From positions 1 through 42,213 of the forward strand of contig CADANT010000009.1 in assembly GCA_902789345.1 (NCBI GenBank): 42,213 bases of DNA, read 5' to 3'. The position numbers were made by a program, and so were the translations under genes. Shown here piece by piece: positions 17,429-24,520 of this stretch (positions within the stretch are counted from its first letter, which is position 1; each line of letters starts with the position of its first letter). This stretch comes from an uncultured Ruminococcus sp. Lineage in GTDB: Bacteria; Bacillota; Clostridia; Oscillospirales; Acutalibacteraceae. The notes beneath the pieces are model-generated. The model made no database searches. It was not told where the DNA came from and worked only from the letters and a program-made list of their open reading frames with translations.

Positions 17429-18799
17429 ATGAAGAAATTCGCAAGCGTACTACTATCAGTTATGCTAGTAGTTGCTATGTGTGCTGTTGGCGGCTTCTCA
17501 ACATTAGCTGTTGACGACACAGATCACACTTACTTCGTAGTTGGTTCTGATGCTGTGTTTGATCCATCATGGACACCAAACGAGCCTAAGTATCAGATGA
17601 CTAAGGGCGAAGACGGTATTTACAGAGTTACAGTTCCTGTATCAGAAGATCAGACTGACGCTGACCTAGACTACAAGGTTGCTCAGGACGGTGCATGGGA
17701 TGTATCTTACAATGACAGAGGTCTTGCAGAAGGTCTTGACACTAATGCACACTTCTACATCGAAGAGGGCGTAACAGCTCTTATCTTCTCTTTCGACCCA
17801 ACAACTGAGTGCGCTAGCTGCACAGCAGTAAAGGGCGAGCAGCCAACAGAGGCTCCTACAGCAGAGCCAACAGAGGCTCCTACAGCAGAGCCAACAGAGG
17901 CTCCTACAGCAGAGCCAACAGACGCTCCTACAGCAGAGCCAACAGATGCTCCTACAGTAGCTCCAACAGACGCTCCTACAGCAGCACCTACAGATGCTCC
18001 TACAGAGCCAGGCTTTGACCCATCAGCTGATCATACATACACAGCAGTTGGTTCAGACGCTTTGTTTGACCCAGCTTGGGATCCAACAGCTGAGAAGTAT
18101 CTTCTAACATTCAACGCTGAGACAGGTCTATTCGAGATCGTAATTCCTGTAACAGAGGATCAGACAGACGCTGACGCTGACTACAAGGTTGCAGCTGACG
18201 GCGCTTGGGACTTCTCATTCAACGACAGAGGTCCTGCAACAGGTCTTGACAGCAACGCTCATCTATACATTGCAGAGGGCACAGTAGCTGTAAAGATTAC
18301 ATTTAACCCACAGACACTTTGCACAAACGCTGAGTGCTTAACAGAGGTTGGCCCAACAGATCCAACAGTAGCACCAACAGAAGCTCCTACAGCAGCTCCA
18401 ACAGAAGCTCCTACAGCAGAGCCAACAGATGCTCCTACAGTAGAGCCAACAGATGCTCCTACAGTAGCTCCAACAGATGCTCCTACAGTAGAGCCAACAG
18501 ATGCTCCTACAGTAGCTCCAACAACAGAGCCATCAGAGGCTCCAACACAGGCTCCTTCAAACAACCCAATGCCAATGCCTGTTGATCCTACATCAGCAAC
18601 TAACGCTACTACAAAGCCAGCTACACCTGATAGCCCAACATCGGCTACAAACCCAGGTAATGGCAGCAGCAATGGTAACGCTAGCACATCTACAGGTAAG
18701 GTTGCTACAGGCGACAGCGCAACAGTTGCTATTCTTCTAAGCGTACTAGTTCTTGCAGGTGCAGGCGTAGTAGTTGCTAAGAAGAGAATTGCTGAATAA
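17429..18799 (+). CDS. Surface starch-binding protein, tandem X25-like modules
   Basis: The 456-residue protein has a signal peptide (to about residue 28) and two homologous modules at about 29-130 and 196-305. Each has VGSDA-x-FDP near the start and DYKVA-x-DGAWD-x-S-NDRG in the middle. This resembles the X25 starch-binding modules of pullulanases (YKVA-x-x-SWDENYG). Linkers are PTEAPTAEPTDAP-type repeats, after each module. The end is GKVATGDSAT, a hydrophobic stretch and KKRIAE. It recalls the Sas20-type starch-adherence proteins of the R. bromii amylosome, but I cannot confirm orthology. No catalytic domain or dockerin is seen. Codon use is skewed (many CTA/CTT Leu, GCT Ala, ACA Thr), unlike its neighbours, which fits very high expression. 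Confidence 0.75.
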   Translation: MKKFASVLLSVMLVVAMCAVGGFSTLAVDDTDHTYFVVGSDAVFDPSWTPNEPKYQMTKGEDGIYRVTVPVSEDQTDADLDYKVAQDGAWDVSYNDRGLAEGLDTNAHFYIEEGVTALIFSFDPTTECASCTAVKGEQPTEAPTAEPTEAPTAEPTEAPTAEPTDAPTAEPTDAPTVAPTDAPTAAPTDAPTEPGFDPSADHTYTAVGSDALFDPAWDPTAEKYLLTFNAETGLFEIVIPVTEDQTDADADYKVAADGAWDFSFNDRGPATGLDSNAHLYIAEGTVAVKITFNPQTLCTNAECLTEVGPTDPTVAPTEAPTAAPTEAPTAEPTDAPTVEPTDAPTVAPTDAPTVEPTDAPTVAPTTEPSEAPTQAPSNNPMPMPVDPTSATNATTKPATPDSPTSATNPGNGSSNGNASTSTGKVATGDSATVAILLSVLVLAGAGVVVAKKRIAE

Positions 18800-18845
18800 T
18801 ATATTTTAAATATATTACTTACAGTTAAAAAGTAAATTGCTTTTT

Positions 18846-18875
18846 ACAGCCACTCATTTTGGGTGGCTGTTTTTG
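18846..18875 (+). terminator. Intrinsic terminator
   Basis: ACAGCCAC pairs with GTGGCTGT around a 9-nt loop and is followed by a run of T. It ends the X25-like gene. Confidence 0.85.
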
Positions 18876-18946
18876 TATGCTGAAAAAAACCTTTGTATAC
18901 CTAAAGTATGCCGAAGAATTTTTGTGCCTTATACTAAATTATCGAT

Positions 18947-18994
18947 TGAACGCTTCAACAAGTGAACGCTTCAACAGGTGAACGCTTCAACAAG
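18947..18994. repeat. 16-bp tandem repeat, three copies
   Basis: TGAACGCTTCAACAAG/AGG units start at 18947, 18963 and 18979 with exact 16-bp period. Each holds a short dyad TGAA-CGC-TTCA (TTGAA/TTCAA in the first). No reading frame uses them. Confidence 0.8.
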
Positions 18995-19110
18995 CCACCG
19001 CCCTGCGGTGATACTTGTAATGGTAGTTGGAGAGCTGTTTTTGGATAACCCCAGTAGTTGGTTTTGTAAAAGCGCTTTATTAAATTCTTTGTATGAAAAA
19101 ATTGTATGCT

Positions 19111-19159
19111 AAAAAGCCACAGTACACTTAGCACCTATGTGCATTGTACTGTGGCTTTT
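19111..19159. terminator. Bidirectional terminator hairpin between convergent genes
   Basis: AAAAGCCACAGTAC (19112-19125) and GTACTGTGGCTTTT (19146-19159) are exact complements, and one further A-T pair extends the stem inside. On the minus strand the stem is followed by TTTTTAG. It would end the minus-strand asparaginase transcript after it has crossed the adjacent 18-bp repeats. Confidence 0.75.
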
Positions 19160-19299
19160 GTGTGGTTTGCAGACTTTGTGTGGTTTGCAGACTTTGTGTG
19201 GTTTGCAGACTTTGTGTGGTTTGCAGACTTTGTGTGGTTTGCAGACTTTGTGTGGTTTGCAGACTTTGTGTGTTTACGGACTTTGTGTGTTTGCAAAAG
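19157..19299. repeat. 18-bp tandem repeat, six perfect plus two decayed copies
   Basis: TTTGTGTGGTTTGCAGAC starts at 19157 and repeats exactly every 18 bp to 19264. Two degenerate copies follow (TTTGTGTGTTTACGGAC and TTTGTGTGTTTGCAAAAG). It lies in the 3' untranslated part of the asparaginase transcript, and its first copy overlaps the terminator arm. Open frames on both strands are a by-product of the 18-bp period and have no ribosome-binding sites. Confidence 0.9.
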
Positions 19300-19354
19300 A
19301 TTTGATAATGCCGGTGCTTCACATAACAATAGAAATAGCTGTTTTTGGGGATGG

Positions 19355-20353
19355 TTATTGACATTCAAAGTAAATGTCGCTGTTCATAATTTCATTTGGC
19401 GGCAGTAGGCTTTGGTTGTAGGCAAGCAGAGCCTTAATGTAGGCACTTTCTTTTGTAATGTTGTACAATGGGATTGTGTTTAGCTTGTTAATTTCATTGG
19501 TGGTGGCATATCTGTCGGATTTATTTTTGTACGACGCTAAGTATACCGGCGTGTTTGTGGCGTTGCATTTTTTAATAAATTCAATAACGCTTGTATTAGT
19601 GCCAACGGTACAGGCTGTAGCACTGTGGTAAAGGTACAGCACAACAGCGGCGGCATTTTTGGGAGCGTAAAAGCTGTAATTTTGGTTAGGGTATGTTTTT
19701 ATAAGGAGTATGTCTTGCTTGATAATGGGCTTTTGGGTAAAAACTTTTCTTTTACCTTTTGCCAGGGCATTTATCAGAGGTTGGTTTAGGTAAGAAATAC
19801 TGTTGTTTGTAACCTTTGCTATGATTGAATTTTCACTGCCTGAAAATTTGTCGTCAATAGGGTCAGCCTCGCTAAGCCTGGTGGCAAGGTAGATATTGGT
19901 GTTGCCCTTAGCACCGTATGCAGTAAAAATTCCGGCAGTTTTGGTGGAGATAAATTCCACAGCGGCGGAGAAATTGCTTAAAGCGTTGGAAAGGCTGTTG
20001 TCGGGCGGGTAGTCGGCGGCAGTAAGCACAACAGGAATTTTTACATTTGGCATAACCATAGCCACAAGGGCCGAGGTGTAGGAAAGAGTGTCGGAACCGT
20101 GTGTAATAATAACGCCGTCACTGTCTGAAAAATCAAGGTTGTAAAGGTAGTCTAAAAGTAGGTTGTAGGTTTTGGCAGTGTAATTTTCGCTTAAAATATT
20201 GAAGGGCTGTATTGCTGTAAAGTCTATGTTGCTGTTAATTTGGCTTTTGTACATATTTATAATGCTGTAGGCGCTGTCTGCTTGGGGGTTCATTATGTGA
20301 TTTTCAGTTTTGCAGGCAATAGTTCCGCCTGTAAGAATTACAGTAATTTTCAT
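19355..20353 (-). CDS. Asparaginase-family protein, atypical active site
   Basis: This 332-residue protein is of the bacterial type I/II asparaginase family, which hydrolyses L-Asn to Asp and ammonia. The first catalytic motif is intact (LTGGTIA, nucleophile Thr11). The second reads THGSDTLSY in place of HGTDT, so a Ser stands where the second catalytic Thr is usual. The region that normally gives the catalytic Lys (R-x-x-K or VTK) reads ATRLSEADP, and I see no Lys at that position. Either the Lys is supplied elsewhere or the enzyme has changed its chemistry. The C-terminal domain is present. No signal peptide, so it is cytosolic. AGGAG precedes the ATG. Family sure, activity uncertain. Confidence 0.8.
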   Translation of the reverse strand: MKITVILTGGTIACKTENHIMNPQADSAYSIINMYKSQINSNIDFTAIQPFNILSENYTAKTYNLLLDYLYNLDFSDSDGVIITHGSDTLSYTSALVAMVMPNVKIPVVLTAADYPPDNSLSNALSNFSAAVEFISTKTAGIFTAYGAKGNTNIYLATRLSEADPIDDKFSGSENSIIAKVTNNSISYLNQPLINALAKGKRKVFTQKPIIKQDILLIKTYPNQNYSFYAPKNAAAVVLYLYHSATACTVGTNTSVIEFIKKCNATNTPVYLASYKNKSDRYATTNEINKLNTIPLYNITKESAYIKALLAYNQSLLPPNEIMNSDIYFECQ

Positions 20354-20395
20354 AAATTTTCTCCTGTGTTGCTTTGTTGTCTGTATATATAGTTT

Positions 20396-20425
20396 ATTAT
20401 ATCATATAATTATGTTGCAATTCAA
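20396..20425 (-). promoter_or_regulatory. Promoter for the asparaginase gene
   Basis: On the minus strand TTGAAT (20420-20425), an 18-nt spacer and consensus TATAAT (20396-20401) lie about 45 nt upstream of the ATG. Confidence 0.6.
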
Positions 20426-20509
20426 AATAATTACAAGCTAAGATTTGTTGCCGTCTTTTCTGCTGTGATTGTAAGAATAACCGTTATTTCCCCAAATTTT
20501 CAAAACCTA

Positions 20510-20716
20510 AAAGCTTAGGTCAAGCCTTTGGCGACCGCATAGGCTAAGCCGTTTTTCAAGCTTTCACAAAATAAAAAGCCTGTGTTAAGCCTTTGGCGGT
20601 TGAATAGACAAGCTGTTTTTAAACATCCCCAAAATGAAAAATCTGTGTCAAATCTTTAATGGCGTGATGCTAAATTACACGCCTAAACACCCAAAAACAA
20701 AAGCGGTGTCAGGTTT
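20510..20716. repeat. Degenerate relatives of the triple-hairpin repeat
   Basis: Pieces such as AAAACCTAAAAGCTTAGG, TCAAGCCTTTGGCGACC, GTTAAGCCTTTGGCGG and CACGCCTAAACACCC match parts of the two units to the right but are scattered and decayed. No gene is seen in this stretch. Confidence 0.5.
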
Positions 20717-20850
20717 TTAAAAGTTGCAAGGTTGAGCCACACACCTAAACAACCCCAAAACCTAAAAGTTTAGGTCAAGCCTTTTCAAAGGCTTGCGGTT
20801 ACAAAGGCAGAGCCTTTGCAGGTTGTTAAGGACAGCGTCCTTAACAAAAC
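20717..20850. repeat. Triple-hairpin intergenic repeat, copy A
   Basis: The unit begins TTTAAAAGTTGCAA, runs through ACACCTAAACA and CCCCAAAACC, and ends with three perfect hairpins. These are CAAGCCTTT/AAAGGCTTG (20777-20796), CAAAGGC/GCCTTTG (20803-20819) and GTTAAGGAC/GTCCTTAAC (20826-20846). The last 80 bp are almost identical to copy B. This looks like a dispersed structured repeat element, and I know no family name for it. Confidence 0.8.
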
Positions 20851-20960
20851 GGTGGTGGAATAAATGACAGTGTGTCCAATAAACGGTGGAGCAAAAGTCA
20901 GTACACAAATTTAAGTTATATTTTAAAAAGTTCTCTAAACGTAAAAGCTTGGTTCTAACC
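20851..20960. other. Spacer between repeat copies, no gene seen
   Basis: The 110 bp between the two triple-hairpin units hold no convincing frame and no hairpin. A short match to the unit (GTAAAAGCTTGGTTCTAACC) suggests decayed repeat sequence. Confidence 0.4.
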
Positions 20961-21091
20961 TTTAAAAGTTGCAAAATTAAGCCGCACACCTAAACACCCC
21001 AAAACCAAGAGGTTTAGGTCAAGCCTTTTCAAAGGCTTGCGGTTACAAAGGCAGAGCCTTTGCAGGTTTTAAGGACAGCGTCCTTAACAAA
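20961..21091. repeat. Triple-hairpin intergenic repeat, copy B
   Basis: This is the second copy, with core 21012-21091 nearly identical to 20769-20850 and the same three hairpins in the same order. It ends 8 bp before the -35 of the copper operon promoter, so its last hairpin may also act as a barrier to read-through from the left. Confidence 0.8.
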
Positions 21092-21098
21092 AAAGCTG

Positions 21099-21126
21099 TT
21101 GACTTTTTGTTGGCAGGGACTATAAT
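21099..21126 (+). promoter_or_regulatory. Sigma-A promoter of the copper operon
   Basis: TTGACT at 21099-21104, a 16-nt spacer and consensus TATAAT at 21121-21126. Confidence 0.8.
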
Positions 21127-21134
21127 AGAATTAG

Positions 21135-21156
21135 ACCACCCCCACGGGGGAGGGGT
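21135..21156. promoter_or_regulatory. CsoR operator
   Basis: The GC-rich dyad CCCCC-AC-GGGGG (21139-21150), extended by ACCA on the left and AGGGGT on the right, lies at about +10 to +30 of the transcript. This matches known CsoR sites (G/C-run dyads with TA flanks). The operon encodes its own CsoR at the end, so copper-relieved autorepression is inferred. Confidence 0.7.
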
Positions 21157-21209
21157 AGCTATAAGAGTAAGGAGAATAGGCAAAGCTATATACAGAAAGG
21201 AATGATAAT

Positions 21210-23783
21210 ATGGCTAAGGAGCTTTTTAATGTAACGGGTATGACCTGCGCCAGCTGCAGTGCCAGGGTGGAAAAATCCGTTGCAGGGCTAGAGGGCGTAC
21301 AGCAGGCGGCAGTGAATTTACTTACAAACAGTATGGAGGTTCAGTTTGATGAGGGCTTGCTTACAGCACAGGACATTATAAATGCGGTAGAAAAAGCAGG
21401 CTATGGAGCTTCTGTAAAAGGCAAGGAGGATACCTCGCCAAAAGCAAAGGAAACAACTGCGGCGGCAGAGGTGAAAAGCGCAAAAATAAGGCTTATATGG
21501 TCGGTAATATTTTTGGCACCGCTGTTTTATATTTCTATGGGACATATGGCAGGCTTGCCTATACCGTCCTTTTTGCACGGAATGGAAAACGCTTTGAGCT
21601 TTGCGTTTACACAGTTTTTGCTTACTGTTCCTATTGTGTTTATTAATTTCCACTATTTTAAAAACGGATTTAAAAATTTATTCAGACTAAGCCCGAATAT
21701 GGATTCACTTATTGCTATAGGTGCGTCAGCCGCCGTTGTGTATGGCATAGTGGCTATTTATAGAATATCCTGGGGTATGGGGCACGACGATATGCACCTT
21801 GTGCACCAGTACTCAATGGATTTGTATTTTGAGTCGGCAGGTACAATATTAACGCTGATTACACTGGGTAAGTTTTTGGAAAGCAAGGCTAAAAGAAAAA
21901 CCACCGACGCTATTACAAAGCTTATTAATCTCCGTCCGCAAACTGCCGTGGTTATTCGTGACGGAAAGCAGACAGAGGTGCCTATTGACCAAGTGGCGGC
22001 AGGCGATATAGTGGCGGTAAAGCAGGGCGGCGCTGTGCCGGTAGACGGCATAATTGTAAACGGCGGCTGTACTGTAGACGAGTCGATTATTACAGGCGAA
22101 AGTATGCCGGTTGAAAAGCAGACGGGCGACAGCGTTATTGGCGCTACTATAAACCTAAGCGGCTATGCAGAGGTAAAGGCAACTAAGGTAGGACAGGACA
22201 GCACACTTAACCAAATAATTAAATTGGTTGAGGAAGCTTCGGCTACAAAAGCACCTGTGGCAAAGCTGGCAGATAAAATAAGCGGCGTGTTTGTGCCGGT
22301 GGTAATTACCATAGCGGTTGTGGCGGCTGTTGTGTGGCTGTTGTTGGGTTACGGCACAGAGTTTGCCTTGTCTACAGGTATTGCAGTGCTGGTGATTTCT
22401 TGCCCGTGTGCTTTAGGACTGGCTACGCCTACCGCTATAATGACAGGTACAGGCAGAGGCGCACAAATGGGTATCCTCATAAAATCTGCCGAAGCATTGG
22501 AAACAGCAGGCCATGTTGACACTGTAGTGCTTGACAAAACAGGCACAATTACAGAGGGTAAGCCAAATGTAACGGATATTATACCTTTGTCGGCAGATAA
22601 GCAGGAGTTAATATCGGCGGCACTGGCGGTAGAGAATTTGTCTGAACACCCGTTGGCACAGGCTGTAGTTGAGTATGCAAAGAAAACCGACTGTAAAGCA
22701 CCAAATGTGGAAAACTTTGTAAGCTACGGCGGTAAGGGCGTGTCGGCAGCCGTGCAGGGCAAGACTGTATATGCCGGCAATATAAAGCTTATGCAGGAAA
22801 AGGGCATAGATGTGTCTGAGCAAAGGCAAACAATAGACGCACTGGCACAGCAGGGAAAAACACCGTTGTTTTTTGCAAAAAATAAAAGTATAATGGGTAT
22901 AATAGCTGTAGCTGATGTTGTTAAAGAAACAAGTGCGGCGGCAGTAAAAGAGCTTAAAGATATGAATATAGATGTTGTAATGCTTACAGGCGACAACAAA
23001 GCCACAGCAAAGGCTATAGGCGACAGCTGTGGTGTAGACAATGTAGTTGCCGAGGTTCTGCCGCAGGACAAGGAACAGCAGGTAAGACAACTTCAGCAAA
23101 GCGGTCACAGGGTGGCAATGGTAGGCGACGGAATAAACGATGCTCCGGCCCTTGCCAAGGCAGATGTTGGCGTTGCCATTGGCGCAGGTACAGATATAGC
23201 CATTGATTCAGCCGATGTTGTATTGGTAAAAAGCAGTTTGGTTGACATTGTAAAGCTTATACAGCTAAGCAAGGCTACAATGCGCAACATAAAGGAAAAT
23301 CTTTTCTGGGCATTAATTTACAACACCATTGGTATTCCGCTGGCGGCAGGGGTGTTTTTCAGCTTCTTAGGCTGGAGGCTAAACCCTATGTACGGTGCGG
23401 CGGCAATGTGCTTTAGCTCTGTTTGCGTTGTGCTTAACGCTCTGCGACTGCGTACCTTTAGACCAAAGTTAAAATACTCCGCCGAAAAAACTGCAAACAA
23501 CAGGGCGGTTACCGGCAATCCTGAATGTGGTTTAGGTGGTACAGAAGAAAATTTAACGCATAACAATACGGAGGATACAGCTATGACAAAAACAGTAATT
23601 ATAGACGGTATGAGATGTTCACACTGCTCAGGCAGAGTACAGCAGGCGCTTAACAGCCTGCCGGGGGTAAACGCAGAGATAAACCTTGATAAAAAGTGCG
23701 CTGTTGTTACAGGCAGTGTAGACAATGAGGAAATTAAAAAGGCGGTGGAAAACGCCGGCTACAAGGTGGTGGAAATTAAATAA
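21210..23783 (+). CDS. copA: Copper-exporting P1B ATPase with C-terminal CopZ-like domain
   Basis: The 857-residue protein pumps Cu(I) out across the cell membrane. An N-terminal HMA domain has GMTCASC (Cys13, Cys16). Eight TM segments follow. The ion-binding CPC is at 398-400 (SCPCALG), the phosphorylated Asp442 is in DKTGT, and TGD and GDGINDAPAL are present. After the last TM segment a low-complexity linker of about 40 residues (about 750-790) leads to a second HMA domain with GMRCSHC (Cys803, Cys806). A C-terminal HMA is unusual; this domain looks like a fused CopZ chaperone. GGAGG sits 8 nt before its internal ATG at 23583, so free CopZ may also be made. csoR overlaps the stop by one base. 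Confidence 0.95.
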   Translation: MAKELFNVTGMTCASCSARVEKSVAGLEGVQQAAVNLLTNSMEVQFDEGLLTAQDIINAVEKAGYGASVKGKEDTSPKAKETTAAAEVKSAKIRLIWSVIFLAPLFYISMGHMAGLPIPSFLHGMENALSFAFTQFLLTVPIVFINFHYFKNGFKNLFRLSPNMDSLIAIGASAAVVYGIVAIYRISWGMGHDDMHLVHQYSMDLYFESAGTILTLITLGKFLESKAKRKTTDAITKLINLRPQTAVVIRDGKQTEVPIDQVAAGDIVAVKQGGAVPVDGIIVNGGCTVDESIITGESMPVEKQTGDSVIGATINLSGYAEVKATKVGQDSTLNQIIKLVEEASATKAPVAKLADKISGVFVPVVITIAVVAAVVWLLLGYGTEFALSTGIAVLVISCPCALGLATPTAIMTGTGRGAQMGILIKSAEALETAGHVDTVVLDKTGTITEGKPNVTDIIPLSADKQELISAALAVENLSEHPLAQAVVEYAKKTDCKAPNVENFVSYGGKGVSAAVQGKTVYAGNIKLMQEKGIDVSEQRQTIDALAQQGKTPLFFAKNKSIMGIIAVADVVKETSAAAVKELKDMNIDVVMLTGDNKATAKAIGDSCGVDNVVAEVLPQDKEQQVRQLQQSGHRVAMVGDGINDAPALAKADVGVAIGAGTDIAIDSADVVLVKSSLVDIVKLIQLSKATMRNIKENLFWALIYNTIGIPLAAGVFFSFLGWRLNPMYGAAAMCFSSVCVVLNALRLRTFRPKLKYSAEKTANNRAVTGNPECGLGGTEENLTHNNTEDTAMTKTVIIDGMRCSHCSGRVQQALNSLPGVNAEINLDKKCAVVTGSVDNEEIKKAVENAGYKVVEIK
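23583..23783 (+). CDS. Possible internal start giving free CopZ-like chaperone
   Basis: This frame is in phase with copA and codes for its last 66 residues, a complete HMA domain (MTKTVIIDGMRCSHC...). The ATG has a strong GGAGG at 23570-23574 and an 8-nt spacer, better than that of copA itself. It may be a former separate copZ gene that fused to copA by loss of a stop, or a deliberate second product. Separate translation is predicted only. In E. coli a free chaperone from copA is made by frameshifting instead. Confidence 0.5.
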   Translation: MTKTVIIDGMRCSHCSGRVQQALNSLPGVNAEINLDKKCAVVTGSVDNEEIKKAVENAGYKVVEIK

Positions 23784-24055
23784 TGAAGTGCGACTGCAAC
23801 AATGTGTGCGGCCTGCTTAAAACAGCCCGTGGGCAGATAGACGGTATTTTGAATATGATAGAAAACGACCGCTACTGCATTGATGTTATGACGCAGATTA
23901 TGTCAACACAGGCTATTTTGAAAAAGGTAAATTCCATTATACTAAAGGGTCATATGGAGAATTGCGTGTATGACGCCTTTGAGGGTGACAACCCACAGGA
24001 GAAAAAGGAAAAAATTGAGGAAATTGTAAAGCTTCTTGACAAGCTGAACAAGTAA
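23783..24055 (+). CDS. csoR: CsoR copper-sensing repressor
   Basis: The 90-residue all-alpha protein of the CsoR/RcnR family has the Cu(I) ligand set Cys32, His57 and Cys61 (RYCIDVM and GHMENC). The N-terminal stretch also has three extra cysteines (CDCNNVC), which could modify metal or redox response. It represses the copper operon until Cu(I) binds. It starts at an ATG that overlaps the copA stop (TAATG), so translation is coupled. Its operator is the G/C dyad at 21135-21156. Confidence 0.9.
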   Translation: MKCDCNNVCGLLKTARGQIDGILNMIENDRYCIDVMTQIMSTQAILKKVNSIILKGHMENCVYDAFEGDNPQEKKEKIEEIVKLLDKLNK

Positions 24056-24062
24056 GGCTATA

Positions 24063-24103
24063 ATCAACACTGGGCGTTCCGTTGGGACTTGCCCGGTGTT
24101 GAT
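24063..24103. other. 13-bp hairpin after csoR
   Basis: ATCAACACTGGGC pairs with GCCCGGTGTTGAT (one wobble) around a 15-nt loop. An A-run, not a T-run, follows on the plus strand. It lies 8 nt after csoR and before the rpmE promoter. It may stabilise the csoR 3' end; a terminator role is not supported. Confidence 0.5.
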
Positions 24104-24122
24104 AAAAAAATTAAAAAAGCTA

Positions 24123-24151
24123 TTGCATTTTGAATTAGTATGTGGTATAAT
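24123..24151 (+). promoter_or_regulatory. Promoter of rpmE
   Basis: TTGCAT at 24123-24128, a 17-nt spacer and TATAAT at 24146-24151. The leader is about 35 nt. Confidence 0.7.
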
Positions 24152-24192
24152 TCTAATGTTATTATGGAAACAATAGAAAGAGGTGAAACGAA

Positions 24193-24399
24193 ATGAAAGA
24201 GGGTTTACATCCAAACTACAAGCAAACTACAATTACTTGTGCTTGCGGCAATGTAATTGAAACAGGCTCAACAAAAGAAAACATTCGTGTTGAAATTTGC
24301 TCAAAGTGTCATCCTTTCTTTACAGGAAAGCAGAAGCTTGTTGATACAGGTGGTCGTGTTGACAGATTTAACAAGCGTTTCGGTATGGCTAACAAATAA
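24193..24399 (+). CDS. rpmE: Ribosomal protein bL31, zinc-binding type
   Basis: This 68-residue protein of the large ribosomal subunit bridges to the small subunit. It starts MKEGLHPNY and keeps all four zinc ligands (Cys16, Cys18, Cys36, Cys39), so it is the C+ paralogue used when zinc is plentiful. GAAAGAGGTG lies before the ATG. Monocistronic, with a promoter and a perfect terminator. Confidence 0.95.
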   Translation: MKEGLHPNYKQTTITCACGNVIETGSTKENIRVEICSKCHPFFTGKQKLVDTGGRVDRFNKRFGMANK

Positions 24400-24414
24400 T
24401 TATAATTCTTTGTT

Positions 24415-24454
24415 AATTAAGCGACACAGCATTGCTAGTGTCGCTTAATTTGTT
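24415..24454 (+). terminator. Terminator of rpmE
   Basis: AATTAAGCGACAC (24415-24427) and GTGTCGCTTAATT (24438-24450) form a perfect 13-bp stem with a 10-nt loop. The T-tract is short and partly inside the stem. Confidence 0.75.
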
Positions 24455-24520
24455 ATAGGGGCATTTATGTTGTACCCATAAAAGAAATATTTTCAATTAT
24501 AAATAAAGGGAGGGCGTGCA

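Noticed and set aside
18259..18687. Minus-strand open frame opposite the X25 protein linker
   Set aside because: Low-complexity mirror of PT repeats, with no ribosome-binding site. The plus-strand gene is certain.
18947..19299. CRISPR-like appearance of short repeats
   Set aside because: The units abut with no unique spacers, and there are no cas genes. They are tandem repeats.
19106..19408. Open frames on both strands through the 18-bp repeat
   Set aside because: They exist only because the repeat period is a multiple of three and lacks stops. There is no ribosome-binding site and no family resemblance.
20354..21098. tRNA or small gene in the repeat-rich gap
   Set aside because: No cloverleaf and no T-loop sequence. 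The frames present are caused by repeats and have no start signals.
24063..24103. Terminator for csoR
   Set aside because: The stem is strong, but an A-run rather than a T-run follows, so I listed it only as a hairpin.
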